NCBI RefSeq assembly: GCF_014205075.1
Contig: NZ_JACHMU010000001.1
Span: 2,728,001-2,792,000 of the forward strand
From: Microbacterium ginsengiterrae
Lineage (GTDB): Bacteria > Actinomycetota > Actinomycetes > Actinomycetales > Microbacteriaceae
Length of the DNA: 64,000 nucleotides
Reading direction: 5' to 3'
How positions within the stretch are numbered: position 1 is the first letter of the stretch; the number at the start of each line of letters is the position of its first letter. The notes beneath the pieces were generated by a model. The model did not search any database. It was given only the letters and a program-made list of their open reading frames with translations, and was not told where the DNA came from. Below are positions 62,961 to 64,000 of this stretch, piece after piece. Position numbers and translations under genes: made by a program.

Positions 62961-64000
62961 AGCGCGCTTTGCACCTGCGCAGAATGGGTGAGGGCGTTGA
63001 GGCGGGATATGGCGCGCAGGTACTTCTTGCGGTATCCACCACCCAGCATCTCGTCCGCGAACACCTGCTCCAGACTCACCCCGGTGGCGATGATCGGCAC
63101 CTGCGCGTCGTACACGCGGTCGACGAAGGCGACGAACCGCAGCGCCTCCGACTGATCGGTGAGGACGTGGACGTCCTGCAGCCCGACGGTCGAGATGCCG
63201 TCGATCAACCGGATGTAACGGGACGGATGCACCTTCGCCAGATGACGGATGACGTCGTGGAAGCTGTCGTCGGATGCCGTGCCCTCCACGGCATCCAGGG
63301 CGTCACGGTATTCGGAGTCCGAGAGGACGACGGCCTTGCCGTCGAGGGCGCGCTGCCGGAAGTCGACGCCGTCGATGCGGATCGTCTCGAAGCTGTCCGA
63401 CATGGCGTGGATCTCACGGAGGAAGTCCTGAGCCGCGAACCGCCCCTCGCCCAGCGCGTTCGGCGGGGTGTTCGAGGTGGCGGCCAGCTTGGTCCCGGAG
63501 GAGACGAGTTCGCCGAGCAGCCGCGTCATCACCATCGTGTCGCCCGGGTCGTCGAGCTCGAACTCGTCGATGCACAGGAGGTCGGCCCCTCGGAGCAGGT
63601 CGACGGTGTTCTTGTAACCCAGCGCGCCGACGAGGGCGGTGTACTCGATGAAAGATCCGAAGTACTTCCGGCGGGCAGGCATCGCGTGGTAGATCGCCGC
63701 GAGCAGGTGCGTCTTGCCCACCCCGAATCCGCCGTCGAGATAGACACCGGGTTTGGTCTGCGGCTCCTTCTTCGCCCTGCTGAACAGGCCACCGCGCTTG
63801 ACCGGTGCGCCGCGCCCCGCGAAGCGCTGGAGGAGCTCCTTGGCCTCGGCCTGAGACGGGTAGGCATCATCGGAGCGATACGACTCGAAGGTGGCTCCGT
63901 CGAACTGGGGCGGCGGGACCAGGCTGGCGAGCATCTCGGGACCGCTCACCACGGGTTCGCGCTCGATCAGATGAGCGGTGTTCGCGCTGGGGGTGTCGGG
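62957..64000 (-). CDS. zapE: cell division protein ZapE / AFG1-like ATPase (5' end outside window)
   Basis: An AAA+-like ATPase; in E. coli ZapE modulates the Z ring. At least 347 residues are visible. Walker A GGFGVGKTHLLAAIYHAMP, Walker B DLLCIDEFELDDPGDT and VATSNTPP-like sensor (LAATSNTPPNALGEGRF) are present. GTG at 63952 is possible, but the frame stays open to the edge with conserved-looking residues (TAHLIEREPVVSGPEML), so the true start is probably beyond the window. Confidence 0.92.
   Translation of the reverse strand, partial: PDTPSANTAHLIEREPVVSGPEMLASLVPPPQFDGATFESYRSDDAYPSQAEAKELLQRFAGRGAPVKRGGLFSRAKKEPQTKPGVYLDGGFGVGKTHLLAAIYHAMPARRKYFGSFIEYTALVGALGYKNTVDLLRGADLLCIDEFELDDPGDTMVMTRLLGELVSSGTKLAATSNTPPNALGEGRFAAQDFLREIHAMSDSFETIRIDGVDFRQRALDGKAVVLSDSEYRDALDAVEGTASDDSFHDVIRHLAKVHPSRYIRLIDGISTVGLQDVHVLTDQSEALRFVAFVDRVYDAQVPIIATGVSLEQVFADEMLGGGYRKKYLRAISRLNALTHSAQVQSAL

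Noticed and set aside
1-64000. CRISPR arrays, insertion sequences, integrons or a biosynthetic megacluster
   Set aside because: No spaced short repeats, transposase-like frames, terminal inverted repeats around a gene, or PKS/NRPS-type proteins were seen.

Overview
The window is one continuous stretch of a high-GC actinobacterial chromosome, most likely from Microbacteriaceae (Microbacterium or a near relative). This is inferred from gene content and order: a pyrR-pyrB-pyrC-(PH-like membrane gene)-carA-carB operon, rpsD placed beside alaS instead of in the rpoA operon, a pdxST/pdxR pair, ectABCD, and GTG starts joined by 4-base overlaps. Almost all of it is core genome. I see no insertion sequence, CRISPR array, prophage module or replication origin.

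Layout. Positions 1-7223 (minus) carry de novo UMP synthesis, running off the left edge inside carB, with a PyrR-type RNA element just ahead of pyrR. Next come a metallo-beta-lactamase/Rieske protein and a SNF2 helicase. From 11.9 to 23.2 kb (minus) there is a long housekeeping run: nusB, efp, shikimate genes (aroQ, aroB, aroK, aroC, aroE), mltG, ruvX, alaS, a small membrane gene and rpsD, with rarA upstream. Positions 25.2-32.2 kb form a nitrite assimilation block: a NirC-type channel on plus, convergent with nirB-nirD-cysG-hemD-sirohydrochlorin chelatase, so the reductase and the enzymes for its siroheme are made together. From 32.4 to 43 kb lie a DUF349 gene, rel, the secDF-yajC translocon genes, ruvCAB and yebC.

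The region 43-48.7 kb centres on vitamin B6: a PLP decarboxylase, then pdxST divergent from the regulator pdxR, followed by pdxY. Positions 48.8-52.2 kb are a complete ectoine/hydroxyectoine operon. Then follow HIT-thrS, a FUSC membrane protein and a DUF2243-ctaG pair. The stretch 57.9-61.6 kb, around four tRNA genes, is the only accessory-looking part. It holds two truncated genes that meet head to head (an ECF41 sigma factor and its usual oxidoreductase/epimerase partner), a frameshifted dNMP-kinase-like gene broken at a perfect hairpin, a GIY-YIG/T5orf172-type protein and a PemK/MazF-like toxin. The window ends with amtB and the partial zapE.

Regulatory logic visible in the DNA: GlnR-type boxes lie ahead of both nirB and amtB, which suggests one nitrogen-limitation response. 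A palindrome sits between pdxS and pdxR. A LexA-like box spans the ruvC stop codon ahead of ruvA. Several genes have a TANNNT hexamer only 6-9 bases before the start codon, as expected for leaderless transcripts. No wholly new multi-gene system is evident. The most informative oddities are the ECF41 deletion scar, the quasipalindrome frameshift, the PyrR element, the nitrogen boxes and the reversed-order MBL-Rieske protein.
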